IMG/VR virus record: IMGVR_UViG_3300044622_000669
Coordinates: 1-21,925 of that record
Reading direction: 5' to 3' (one strand)
DNA from: a virus
Length of the DNA: 21,925 bases
The notes under the pieces are model-generated. The model saw only the letters and a program-made list of their open reading frames with translations. It did no database searches and was not told the origin of the DNA. A program made the translations under genes and the position numbers. Of the stretch, positions 13,125 through 20,835 are shown piece after piece; position 1 is the first letter of the stretch, and every line of letters begins with the position of its first letter.

Positions 13125-13402
13125 CACGAAACCTTCGTGCGCTTCGATGCCTTCTTCGCAGGTGACATACCACCGAACGCTTGATCGATCTCATCGCGAG
13201 TCAGTGTGCCATCGACAGCAGCCTTCGCTAACTGCTCGACTACCTTCGCCACTGCAGCAAATCCTGCGAGAGCAGCAGACTGCCAGAGTGTGATATCAGC
13301 ATCAGAGACTGAGTTGATCACACTCGACCCTGTGATGATCGCCAGTGCTGACGATAGGAATAGTGCGACGATGCGCTGCGCGATCTCTTGTGCTTTCTTC
13401 AT
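13124..13402 (-). CDS. Holin, putative
   Basis: A 92-residue protein with hydrophobic segments at about residues 10-30 (IVALFLSSALAIITGSSVI) and 38-56 (TLWQSAALAGFAAVAKVVEQ), and a basic C-terminus (KKASKRTKVS). Two spans with a short loop and a charged tail, just before the endolysin, is the class II holin layout (r1t-like in actinophages). It would form membrane lesions that release the endolysin. Both ends are coupled to neighbours (ATGA before, TGATG after). Confidence 0.78.
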   Translation of the reverse strand: MKKAQEIAQRIVALFLSSALAIITGSSVINSVSDADITLWQSAALAGFAAVAKVVEQLAKAAVDGTLTRDEIDQAFGGMSPAKKASKRTKVS

Positions 13403-13569
13403 TGGTCTGTGTCTTTCAGTGATGTGAGTAGTAGATGCACCACCAGAGCGATGATGCTGATAGACCAGCCTAACCGACGAGTAGAGCCAGAGAGAGTGAT
13501 CAGCACTAGACCTGTACCTGCGAGAGTCCAGATCAGACCATGCACTTCATCGACCCATTTATTTGCCAT
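13399..13569 (-). CDS. 56-residue two-span membrane protein, holin/antiholin candidate
   Basis: The short frame starts at ATG 13569 and ends in a TGA overlapping the holin ATG. It encodes MANKWVDEVHGLIWTLAGTG, then a first hydrophobic segment (about 12-28) and, after GSTRRLG, a second (about 35-50, SIISIIALVVHLLLTS), ending in KDTDQ. Size, topology and tight coupling to the holin suggest a second holin or an antiholin. It lies two bases before the end-to-start gap of the PA14-stalk gene (that gene stops at 13575). The function is inferred from position. Confidence 0.65.
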   Translation of the reverse strand: MANKWVDEVHGLIWTLAGTGLVLITLSGSTRRLGWSISIIALVVHLLLTSLKDTDQ

Positions 13570-13574
13570 CTGGC

Positions 13575-14960
13575 TTATCTCTTTCGTTGTGACTGACTTT
13601 GGCTGCCGCTCGAAATAGGAACTGGCAGCACGAATGTTAGTGCAGTCACAGCGATCACCGCACGACGCTGACCGACGCTGATAGTGCTTCCTGCAGGCAC
13701 ATATGAAGAGAGTGCATCACTGGCGAAGATATCGACAGCAGACTCGAACGATTCCTTTACATCGTCAGACGCATCACTGATGATGTCACCTATCTCAGCG
13801 ACCTGCTCATCGGTCAGCATCTCGAAGGCTGCAGAGTCTGTGATGGCCGCTATGTCTGCCACTGTGATCTGATCAGGTAACACATCGGCCAGACCTGCGA
13901 CTGCATTAGATAGGTCAGATAGTTCCTGTATCAGATCGACGGTTGTCTCGGTGACTGGTGTCGTCTCGACTGTGGTATCGACCGCAGGCACAGTCGTCTC
14001 GATCACAGGGGTTGTGGTAGTAGTCGCAACTGCAGTCGTAGAAGGTGCAAAACTCGAAGTGGTGCTGATGACAGGCACAGTCGTCTCTGGTGCAGTGGTA
14101 GGCGGCCATGTGGTACTCGTCTCGATCGGTGTCTCTGTAGTGGTGGTCGATGGTACAGCAGGTGGCTCGGTAGTGGTAGTCGATGTCTGTGTCGGTACAG
14201 GTGCTGCAGTAGTCGTGGTACTCGTGGTGGTACTCGATGTGGTCACAGGTATCTGTGATGTAGTCACATAGATAGTCGATGATGTGGTGGTACTCGATGT
14301 GGTGGTACTCGATGTGGTGGTACTCGATGTGGTGGTGTCTGGCACTGTGGTATCTGGCATCGTCGTATCAGGCACAGTCGTATCAGGCACAGTCGTATCA
14401 GGCACAGTCGTATCAGGCACAGTCGTATCTGGTATCGGCTCACTGGTAAATGACTCAGGCTGCACGATCGCCCAACCCTGACCATCGATGTTCCATGCAA
14501 GCATGAAGCAAGTACCACCGCCATTCTCATATACCCACGCATCGAGACTCTGCACACCAGCATCTATATCGAGCAGACCTGACTCAGTAGCAGAGCAACC
14601 CTGATCTACCCACGAACCGAACTGATGTGTACCGATAGTGACCATGCCACCATCATCAGACGCAAGCCAGAACTCGATCGTGTCGTGCTCTGGTATCTGT
14701 ATCGCACCTGTGTAGTGCAGCATAAAGAGATCAGTACCACACTCACCGAACTGCTGCTCTGGTGTATCCCATGTGGCATTGATGAAGTCGAGTGTGCCCT
14801 GACCGCACACAGGGTACTGATCATCTGACATGACAGGTGGTATCTCATCGATGCTGTACCCAGTGACAGCGAGACCTGTGACTACATCAGCAGATGCAGG
14901 TGCTACCCATGCGAGTGCAGCGACTGGCGCAAATATCAGCCAACGAGAAGTGCGAGCCAC
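13575..14960 (-). CDS. Secreted PA14-like protein with Thr/Pro stalk and C-terminal anchor
   Basis: A 461-residue protein with a Sec signal peptide (hydrophobic 8-20, likely cut after PASA, residue 24). Residues 26-172 are PA14-like: FMLHYTGAIQIPE, the hallmark FWLASDDGGMVTIG (97-110), and GGTCFMLAWNI, with paired Cys that could form disulphides. Residues 177-345 are a Thr/Pro/Ser stalk of PDTTV and TTTSS pentapeptides. Then comes a helical acidic region (345-420), and near the end one hydrophobic span (429-445) followed by a basic tail (RKR). PA14 domains bind glycans. This looks like a host-surface protein made from the phage, or a virion adhesin. It lies between the fibre and holin genes. 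Confidence 0.8.
   Translation of the reverse strand: MARTSRWLIFAPVAALAWVAPASADVVTGLAVTGYSIDEIPPVMSDDQYPVCGQGTLDFINATWDTPEQQFGECGTDLFMLHYTGAIQIPEHDTIEFWLASDDGGMVTIGTHQFGSWVDQGCSATESGLLDIDAGVQSLDAWVYENGGGTCFMLAWNIDGQGWAIVQPESFTSEPIPDTTVPDTTVPDTTVPDTTVPDTTMPDTTVPDTTTSSTTTSSTTTSSTTTSSTIYVTTSQIPVTTSSTTTSTTTTAAPVPTQTSTTTTEPPAVPSTTTTETPIETSTTWPPTTAPETTVPVISTTSSFAPSTTAVATTTTTPVIETTVPAVDTTVETTPVTETTVDLIQELSDLSNAVAGLADVLPDQITVADIAAITDSAAFEMLTDEQVAEIGDIISDASDDVKESFESAVDIFASDALSSYVPAGSTISVGQRRAVIAVTALTFVLPVPISSGSQSQSQRKR
14279..14432 (-). repeat. Two adjacent 15-bp tandem repeat arrays
   Basis: Within the PA14-stalk gene, 14366-14425 is four identical 15-base units, flanked by diverged units out to 14336-14432 and encoding PDTTV. 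Next to it, 14281-14336 is three identical 15-base units plus a partial, encoding SSTTT. The unit length keeps the frame, so copy-number change by slippage would only lengthen or shorten the stalk. Confidence 0.85.
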
Positions 14961-14965
14961 ATCAT

Positions 14966-15160
14966 CTAGCCAAGTAGCAGTGTGGCTTCATCGGCTGTGA
15001 TACCAAGTTTGGTGAGCAACGCTTCACGGGCTGCTGCTTTGACTACGAGAGCATCGGCTTTTGCTTTTGCGTCTGCTTGGTCGGCTGCTACTTGTGCAGG
15101 GTCTCGCGGTTCTAAAAAGATTGGGCAAACACTATCTGTTGGTGTGATGTCTGTTTTCAT
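14966..15160 (-). CDS. Small fibre-associated protein
   Basis: A 64-residue protein: an N-terminal polar part (TPTDSVCPIFLEPRDPAQVAAD), an Ala/Lys helix, and the end LLTKLGITADEATLLLG. Short proteins with this ending are, in my recollection, common directly after tail-fibre genes in uncultured aquatic phages; their role (chaperone or fibre cap) is not established. The ATG overlaps the fibre stop as ATGA. Its base composition and codon use match the 3' half of the fibre gene and not its other neighbours, so the two probably arrived together. Confidence 0.68.
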   Translation of the reverse strand: MKTDITPTDSVCPIFLEPRDPAQVAADQADAKAKADALVVKAAAREALLTKLGITADEATLLLG

Positions 15161-16065
15161 TGATTGTACCCGTACACGCTCATCGTGCCTGTAATAGTTC
15201 CAAGAGTTGGAAAAATAGTAAAACCGTCATAACTGACTGTCTGATTATGTGTTGCGCCTTGCATAGAAAAGTATCCGCCGTTGGTGTCGTTCATTGCAAA
15301 AGTAAAAATTCCTGTTGCTGCTGCTATTTGTGGATTGAAAAACTCATTACTTGCAAAATTGATTAGCGTTGTAGTGATGTTGTTATTTAAGGTTAGTAAA
15401 TTGTTTGTTGAATCTGAACCCGAAACGGCTGCGTTAGTAGAAACTGCTAACTGTGCAACATAACTGTTAGCAGTAGTGTTGTCTGTTCCTGCAGCCCGTA
15501 ATCTTAGTTTCAGGTCTGTTGCTGTAGAACATGTATGTTCCAAAACCATCTTGTAATTGCGATACGAACTAGTAAAAACGCCGTTCAATGAAACACTAGA
15601 CGCACCCGAATATGTAACTTGACCAACGGCATTAGCCGTACCTGTTCCACTACCAACCGCAACCGAAGTTGGTGTAATTGGAATAAGACCGCCACCGATT
15701 GCAGCAACACCGTTTGCTTGAAACACGCTGACACCTGCGCTACTGAAATATAAAGTGCCACCACCATACTGTGCGAGTGCGAGACTGCCTGTAGTAGAAA
15801 CTGTTGCTGTACCAGCAGTGATCGTGCATACACCTGCACCGATATTGAGCAGCGTCAGAGTGTCGCCTGCTGCGAACAGCGAAGTATTTACTGTGATCGT
15901 GGTAGCACTAGCAGAGTTCATCACAACTTTAGTTCCAGCATCAGCAGCGACCAGCGTGTAACTGGCTGTCTTAGTCGAGACGGTTTGATTGTAGTCGTTT
16001 GCCTGCAGTGTATTCATCTGCGCTGCAGTAAGAACCTGACTCGCTGTAAAGGTCTGTCGTGCCAT
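15157..16065 (-). CDS. Receptor-binding tail fibre/minor tail protein
   Basis: A 302-residue protein. The N-terminus ARQTFTASQVLTAAQMNTLQ resembles the virion-attachment segment of aquatic phage tail proteins. Residues 34-115 (YTLVAADAGTKVVMNSASATTITV..., ITAGTATVS) are beta-solenoid-like. Residues 150-302 (FTSSYRNYKMVLEH..., YDGFTIFP, ending ITGTMSVYGYNQ) match a C-terminal domain often found in such fibres and thought to recognise the host. It follows the minor tail gene by 19 bases. The 3' part (about 15160-15780) is much richer in A+T and has no GATC, unlike the 5' part, indicating a domain swap. Confidence 0.75.
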   Translation of the reverse strand: MARQTFTASQVLTAAQMNTLQANDYNQTVSTKTASYTLVAADAGTKVVMNSASATTITVNTSLFAAGDTLTLLNIGAGVCTITAGTATVSTTGSLALAQYGGGTLYFSSAGVSVFQANGVAAIGGGLIPITPTSVAVGSGTGTANAVGQVTYSGASSVSLNGVFTSSYRNYKMVLEHTCSTATDLKLRLRAAGTDNTTANSYVAQLAVSTNAAVSGSDSTNNLLTLNNNITTTLINFASNEFFNPQIAAATGIFTFAMNDTNGGYFSMQGATHNQTVSYDGFTIFPTLGTITGTMSVYGYNQ

Positions 16066-16084
16066 AGTCGGTCAGTGTACTTGA

Positions 16085-17341
16085 TCAGGCCAGTGCGTTG
16101 CTACCGTCGAGCGTACCGAAGGTGATGTCGTCAAGAATAAACTCATAGACAATCTGCGTGTTGTATAGGCCGAGAGTCAGAGTATGGGTGCTCGGTGTGA
16201 TCTGGTGCTTTATGTTGTCTATACCGTAGAGACTCGTGACAGATGATGGTGTGCCGACATCGAATGATCTGGTGATCTGCACCACATCGCCTATCTCTAG
16301 GCCGATGACTGTGGCACGCTCGCCAGATTGTAAGTCTGAGACTCTGAGCATTAGATCGTCGAATCTGAACTGTGGTACAGCGTAGGCATCTAGCAGATCT
16401 TGTGTGAGCGTCAGAGCCTGTGCGTCGTCTGAGAGCAGCAGATCATCGAACGCGAGTGTGGCGATACCGTACTCGGTCTGGCTCGCAGCATCATCTGATG
16501 TCTGTACTGTGCCGCCTTCGATGAATGCCTGCACACGGTTATACAAGAACTGTTGGCCATAGGCCACATTGAGACCTTGATATGCGATGTCGATCGTAGG
16601 TGACTGATCAGTGAATGTTGCAGAGATCGATGCGAAGGCTGCGGTAACTCGATCAGTGAATGTTAGATCGCCGTTGCCTGCGATGAAGCAAAGCCCCTGC
16701 TCTGACTCTGCTATGCGCTGCAGATATGACAGTGCATTCGTGTTTGGTGCGATCACATAGTCACCGAGTGTCGCAGTACCTGTCGCGATAGATCGTGTTG
16801 CAGGATACGAGATTTCAGGAAGGTCGAGCAGATATTGGACTCGTGCACCAGATAACTCTTCGACTGGTGTCAGCGCGATCTCTGTGGCTGTGTTAGCGAG
16901 AAGCACGAAGTCATCTGCTGCTGTGATCGTCACAGTGCTGAGTTGATAGTCATAGTTCACAGCGATGTCTGTGATGCGGCCAGTGAAGATCGGTGTGCCG
17001 CCAGATGAGACTGTCACTTTGCGTCGCGGTGTCACACCAGACTTGCCTGTGGTGATGTCATAGAACGGTGATGATGTGTTGAGTGGGTCGAAGCGTCGCT
17101 CGTTATCGCTGAGCCGCATGGTCATCGTGCCTGCGCGGAATGATTCAAACTCATCAGATCGGCCACGACCGATCGCCAGTTCCATGATGTACTCTGCGAC
17201 ATCTGTACCGAGTAGCGTGCCATCAAGATAGTTCTGATCGAGCACACCTAGACCTGCATCATCGAGTGTGAATGGGTCTGCAGGAAATCCTAGTTGACAT
17301 AGCACGCTGATCTGCTCGCCATAGACGAGAGTTGTCGCCAT
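16085..17341 (-). CDS. Minor tail protein, baseplate hub-like
   Basis: A 418-residue protein placed directly after the tape measure (stop 17344, start 17341). The N-terminal 150 residues carry repeated beta motifs (MTMRLSDNERRFDPLN, RRKVTVSSGGTPIFTGRITDIAVNYD, VTITAADDFVLLAN), typical of minor tail/hub proteins of actinophages. The middle (SYLQRIAESEQGLCFIAGNGDLTFTDR) is the usual hub strand-turn. The end has VIGLEIGDVVQITRS and HTLTLGLYNTQ, which fit OB-like hub domains. It should form the ring at the tail tip that joins tube and fibres. No enzymatic motif is seen. Confidence 0.78.
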   Translation of the reverse strand: MATTLVYGEQISVLCQLGFPADPFTLDDAGLGVLDQNYLDGTLLGTDVAEYIMELAIGRGRSDEFESFRAGTMTMRLSDNERRFDPLNTSSPFYDITTGKSGVTPRRKVTVSSGGTPIFTGRITDIAVNYDYQLSTVTITAADDFVLLANTATEIALTPVEELSGARVQYLLDLPEISYPATRSIATGTATLGDYVIAPNTNALSYLQRIAESEQGLCFIAGNGDLTFTDRVTAAFASISATFTDQSPTIDIAYQGLNVAYGQQFLYNRVQAFIEGGTVQTSDDAASQTEYGIATLAFDDLLLSDDAQALTLTQDLLDAYAVPQFRFDDLMLRVSDLQSGERATVIGLEIGDVVQITRSFDVGTPSSVTSLYGIDNIKHQITPSTHTLTLGLYNTQIVYEFILDDITFGTLDGSNALA

Positions 17342-17343
17342 GA

Positions 17344-20160
17344 CTACACCACCGCTTGCGCAGTGAGTGGTAGGTATCCGTTGAGACGCTCATATTGTTT
17401 GAGAGCCTTCACGATGTCATCACCCACTGCTCTGCCATCTGTACCCATACCAGCATTGACTGTGATGTTGATCTCTGTGTTCCCCATCACACCAGATCGG
17501 TTCAGTGGTATCACTGCTTCCGCACCGTTCTCACCGAGCAAAGCCTGCACTGGTCGTGTCACGATTCCACCCTTAGCGAGTGCCAAACCAGCCTTCTTGT
17601 ATTGGTCATACAGTTTGGGGAACTGCTTCCGAGCAGCGACCACAGGTGTATCTGATCTCAGTGCTGCTGAGTTTGGGTGTAGCGCATTGACTGCCTGCAT
17701 AAATGAGCCGAACAGACCACCGCCACTACTAGATGCGCCGCCACCTGTGATCACATCACCAGATGAATCAACCTTTGCCTGAACTGCTGCAGGTGTCTGA
17801 CCGCGTACTGTCGCAAGTTCTGCTTCTGCGTCACGCAGTTTGCGCACTGCTTCGGTCTCACGATCGATGGCATCAGTGACACGATCGGTCGCATCTACCT
17901 GCTTCGACTTCGCTTCGTTTAGTTCATCGAGCGCAGACTTGTATGTGACCGACCCTTCCTGCGCACCGTAGGTCACTTCAGTGAGTAGTGTCTCTGCTTC
18001 CTGCAGCGCGACCGTCGCATCGTACTGTGTATCTACTGCATCAGCGACAGACAGTTTTGCTTCAGCGAGAGCGATCTCTGCTTCTCTGATCTCGGCAGGT
18101 GTCGAATCGACATTCTTCCGCACATCTTCCAAAGCCTGCTCTGCAGTCTTGACAGCCTGCGTCGCACCTTCCAGACCGTACCCTGCACGCTCAGAGTCAC
18201 GCGCAGCCTTAGCACGCTCACGCTCAGCATCATTGGCCTGCTTCGACCCCTTGCCATATCCACGAACAACCTGATCGAAATATGTCTGCGCTGCAGTCAC
18301 CTTGTCTGTTGCCTTCGACAGATCATCTCGTGCCTTCGTCACAGCCTTAGTCGCATCAGTCGCGCTCTTCGCTGCACCAACCGAGTTGCGCACAGCGTCG
18401 CTGTACTTCTTTAGTTTCTCGACTACATCATCGAGTTTCTTTTTCGCGCCGCCACCACCCTTACCGCCACCACCATCGAGAGTGCCACCTAGTTCAGCAG
18501 CAGCCACATCGAGTGTCGTCGTCGCACCAGCAGCGACAGTCGCTGCACCACCGAGTGACTCAAACTTCGAGTTCACTTGCATCAGATCTTTAGCAGTCAT
18601 GCCCATCTGTGTGCCGAGTTTCTTCGTGTCGATAGTGATCTCAGGAATGTTCGGAATCAGTGGTATCGAGTTGAAGGCTCTGATCAGAGCATTGACTGCA
18701 CCGATCGCGATGTTCGCCAGAGCCTGCTTCATGTCATCGAACTTCGATATAAAGAATTTGACTGCACCGACTGCGATATTCCCTAGACCCTTGAAGAAGC
18801 CGACGAAGAGATCAGGCAGAGCAGCGACCAGTGCGACTATCGCACCACCGAGACCGACGATGAGTGAGCCACCCAGAGTCGCCAGCCACTTGACCAGTGA
18901 GCCTGTGAGTCTGGCCGCATATCCAAGCAGCATCGGGATACCGTCAGACAGAAGCCACTTACCTAGATCACCAAAGAATGTCACCAACTGTGCAGGCAAC
19001 TCTCGCGCTGCAAGAGATATCCATGAAACCAGTTTGTCACCGAGACGCTGCACATTCGTGACCAGTGCAGGCAGCGCAGTGCCGATCAGGAACTTGGTCA
19101 GACCCATGCTGAAATCTTTCATCGCTTGAATGATCATCGGTATGCGCGGTGTGACCCAGCCGATGAGTGCATCACCGAGTGAACTGATAGCGCGGCCTAG
19201 CATCGGCAGACCTGTATCACGAATGTATGCGGCAGCCTTCCCGATGAAGTCTGCGAACGCTGCAGCGAAGATGGGGAAGCCAGTCTTGATCTTCTCTGCG
19301 ATGAAGTCGAGACCACCAGCGAGACCACCAGTGCTGAGCGATGCAGAGAAATCTGTCAGCAGTGGCATCACCTTCGTCGAGACCACACCGAGTATCGATG
19401 TGAAAGCAGGAATGAGTGCTGTGCCGATCTGTGCTGAGACATCTTTGAACTGTGCTGCGAGTATGCGCTGACGGTTGGCCACACCTTCACTCGTGCGATC
19501 GAAGTCGCCTTGTGCCAGTGTCGAGTCTTTCATGATCAGCGCATATGCGGCCTGAGTCTTGGCAGTGATGTCGAGTGCACCTGCACCGTCATACAGACCG
19601 AGTGCTCGTGCTTCTTCTTTGAGTCGAACATCATTGATCGCGATACCAAACCGCTTCAGTGGCTCGGTCTCACCAGACAGACCAGAGCGCAGTGCGAGTA
19701 TCGCATCATCGACGCTTGTGTTGTTGAATGATGCAAGGTCGGCAGCGAGACCTACGAGTGATGTGCTCATCTCTTGCGCCATCGGCTGAGTGACACCGAA
19801 GGCCTGCATCAAGTTCCCATATGTGCCTGCGGCTTCCAGTGCGGCCTGCTCAGAGATACCGAGATTCTGTGCTGCACTCTTAGCGAAGTCGCGCACCGCT
19901 TTAGACGATGAGCCGAACACCACATCGACCTTGCTCAGTGATTCCTGCAGGCTGCTGCCCATGTCGATGAACTTCTTTGCAGTCACTGCGGCTGCAGTAC
20001 CGAACGCGGCTGTAGCAAGTGCCATCGTCTTCATAGATGGCAGAGCAGACGACATGCGCTTTCCCATATTGACAGTGGCATCACCAGTGTCTTTGAGTGC
20101 ACCTATCGCAGACTTCGCGTTACCGAATATCTGTAGAGTGAGTTTGCGTGCGCCTGCCAT
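17344..20160 (-). CDS. Tail tape measure protein
   Basis: A 938-residue protein, the longest in the window. Residues about 70-260 match the TP901-type core (SLQESLSKVDVVFGSSSKAV, ALRSGLSGETEPLKRFGIAI, TLAQGDFDRTSEGVANRQRI). Residues about 290-490 have repeated hydrophobic helices (GGSLIVGLGGAIVALVAALP, FVGFFKGLGNIAVGAVKFF). Residues 585-790 are a long coiled coil (DVVEKLKKYSDAVRNSVGAAK and on). The C-terminus has LLGENGAEAVIPLNRSG, the common tape-measure ending. It sets tail length (at 0.15 nm per residue, roughly 140 nm, an estimate) and enters the host with DNA. No lysozyme or peptidase domain is visible. Confidence 0.95.
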   Translation of the reverse strand: MAGARKLTLQIFGNAKSAIGALKDTGDATVNMGKRMSSALPSMKTMALATAAFGTAAAVTAKKFIDMGSSLQESLSKVDVVFGSSSKAVRDFAKSAAQNLGISEQAALEAAGTYGNLMQAFGVTQPMAQEMSTSLVGLAADLASFNNTSVDDAILALRSGLSGETEPLKRFGIAINDVRLKEEARALGLYDGAGALDITAKTQAAYALIMKDSTLAQGDFDRTSEGVANRQRILAAQFKDVSAQIGTALIPAFTSILGVVSTKVMPLLTDFSASLSTGGLAGGLDFIAEKIKTGFPIFAAAFADFIGKAAAYIRDTGLPMLGRAISSLGDALIGWVTPRIPMIIQAMKDFSMGLTKFLIGTALPALVTNVQRLGDKLVSWISLAARELPAQLVTFFGDLGKWLLSDGIPMLLGYAARLTGSLVKWLATLGGSLIVGLGGAIVALVAALPDLFVGFFKGLGNIAVGAVKFFISKFDDMKQALANIAIGAVNALIRAFNSIPLIPNIPEITIDTKKLGTQMGMTAKDLMQVNSKFESLGGAATVAAGATTTLDVAAAELGGTLDGGGGKGGGGAKKKLDDVVEKLKKYSDAVRNSVGAAKSATDATKAVTKARDDLSKATDKVTAAQTYFDQVVRGYGKGSKQANDAERERAKAARDSERAGYGLEGATQAVKTAEQALEDVRKNVDSTPAEIREAEIALAEAKLSVADAVDTQYDATVALQEAETLLTEVTYGAQEGSVTYKSALDELNEAKSKQVDATDRVTDAIDRETEAVRKLRDAEAELATVRGQTPAAVQAKVDSSGDVITGGGASSSGGGLFGSFMQAVNALHPNSAALRSDTPVVAARKQFPKLYDQYKKAGLALAKGGIVTRPVQALLGENGAEAVIPLNRSGVMGNTEINITVNAGMGTDGRAVGDDIVKALKQYERLNGYLPLTAQAVV

Positions 20161-20172
20161 GATCAGTGCAGT

Positions 20173-20829
20173 CTATTCTGGAAACGCTTGGCCTGTAATG
20201 CGATCGATCGCTGTCTGATATAGACCAGTGATGTACTGCTCACGATCACCCACAGCACGATATAGAAAGAAGTCGCGACCCTTCTGCGACTGCTTGAACT
20301 GATTCCAGCCCCTGATCACTTTGATACCACCAGACTTCGTGCGTGCTATCTCGACAGCCTGACCGCCGAGACGCTTCGAGATTGTCTTGCCTGACGACTC
20401 GACGCTCTGACTCTCTACACGCTTGACGACGACATCTACATCTTCACCATGACGCACCAGAGTGGCACGAGATCGACGACCGCGCACATTCGGTTTCTTG
20501 ATCAGACGACGAGTATCACGATGAGCACCAAAGTTTGCGCCACCGAAGTACGGAACTTCTTTGCCGCCACCTGTGACAGCCACACGCAGTTTGCTTGATG
20601 ACTGCTGCAGTGATGCTGCGGCTGACTTTTCCATCTTCGTACCAGCGATCTGATTTGCTCGCCTGATGATGATCTCTGCTACTGCTTCGTTCGCCTTCTG
20701 TATGATCTCTTCGCTGTGACCTGCATCTGCAGCGTTCTTGATCGACTTGATGAACTGTGTGTAGTTGATGATCTCGATCTTGCCGAACTGATCTTTCTGA
20801 CCTTTGATCTCGATGCGCTCAGATGCCAT
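20173..20829 (-). CDS. Tail/neck structural protein, HK97 gp10-like, tentative
   Basis: A 218-residue protein between the tail chaperone and the tape measure. The N-terminal half is helical (TQFIKSIKNAADAGHSEEII), then ASLQQSSSKLRVAVTGGG and PYFGGANFGAHR, and the C-terminus WNQF..., FFLYRAVGDREQYITGLYQT and AFPE. The 'FGxxFG ... FLYxA ... Y ... AFP' pattern is one I associate with gp10-like proteins of tailed phages, but the match is loose. A basic stretch (KKPNVRGRRSRATLVRH) lies in the middle. The ATG is 7 bases after the chaperone fusion stop. Confidence 0.55.
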   Translation of the reverse strand: MASERIEIKGQKDQFGKIEIINYTQFIKSIKNAADAGHSEEIIQKANEAVAEIIIRRANQIAGTKMEKSAAASLQQSSSKLRVAVTGGGKEVPYFGGANFGAHRDTRRLIKKPNVRGRRSRATLVRHGEDVDVVVKRVESQSVESSGKTISKRLGGQAVEIARTKSGGIKVIRGWNQFKQSQKGRDFFLYRAVGDREQYITGLYQTAIDRITGQAFPE

Positions 20830-20835
20830 GCGTGA

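Noticed and set aside
14279-14432. Regular repeats considered as a CRISPR array
   Set aside because: The units are contiguous 15-base copies without spacers and encode in-frame pentapeptides.
13951-14481. Val/Gly-rich plus-strand frames across the stalk region
   Set aside because: They are mirror images of the Thr/Pro repeats and have repeat-driven open frames only.
18302-19129. 275-codon open frame on the plus strand
   Set aside because: It is antisense to the tape measure gene, has no ribosome-binding site or recognisable domain, and reflects the biased codon use of the real gene.
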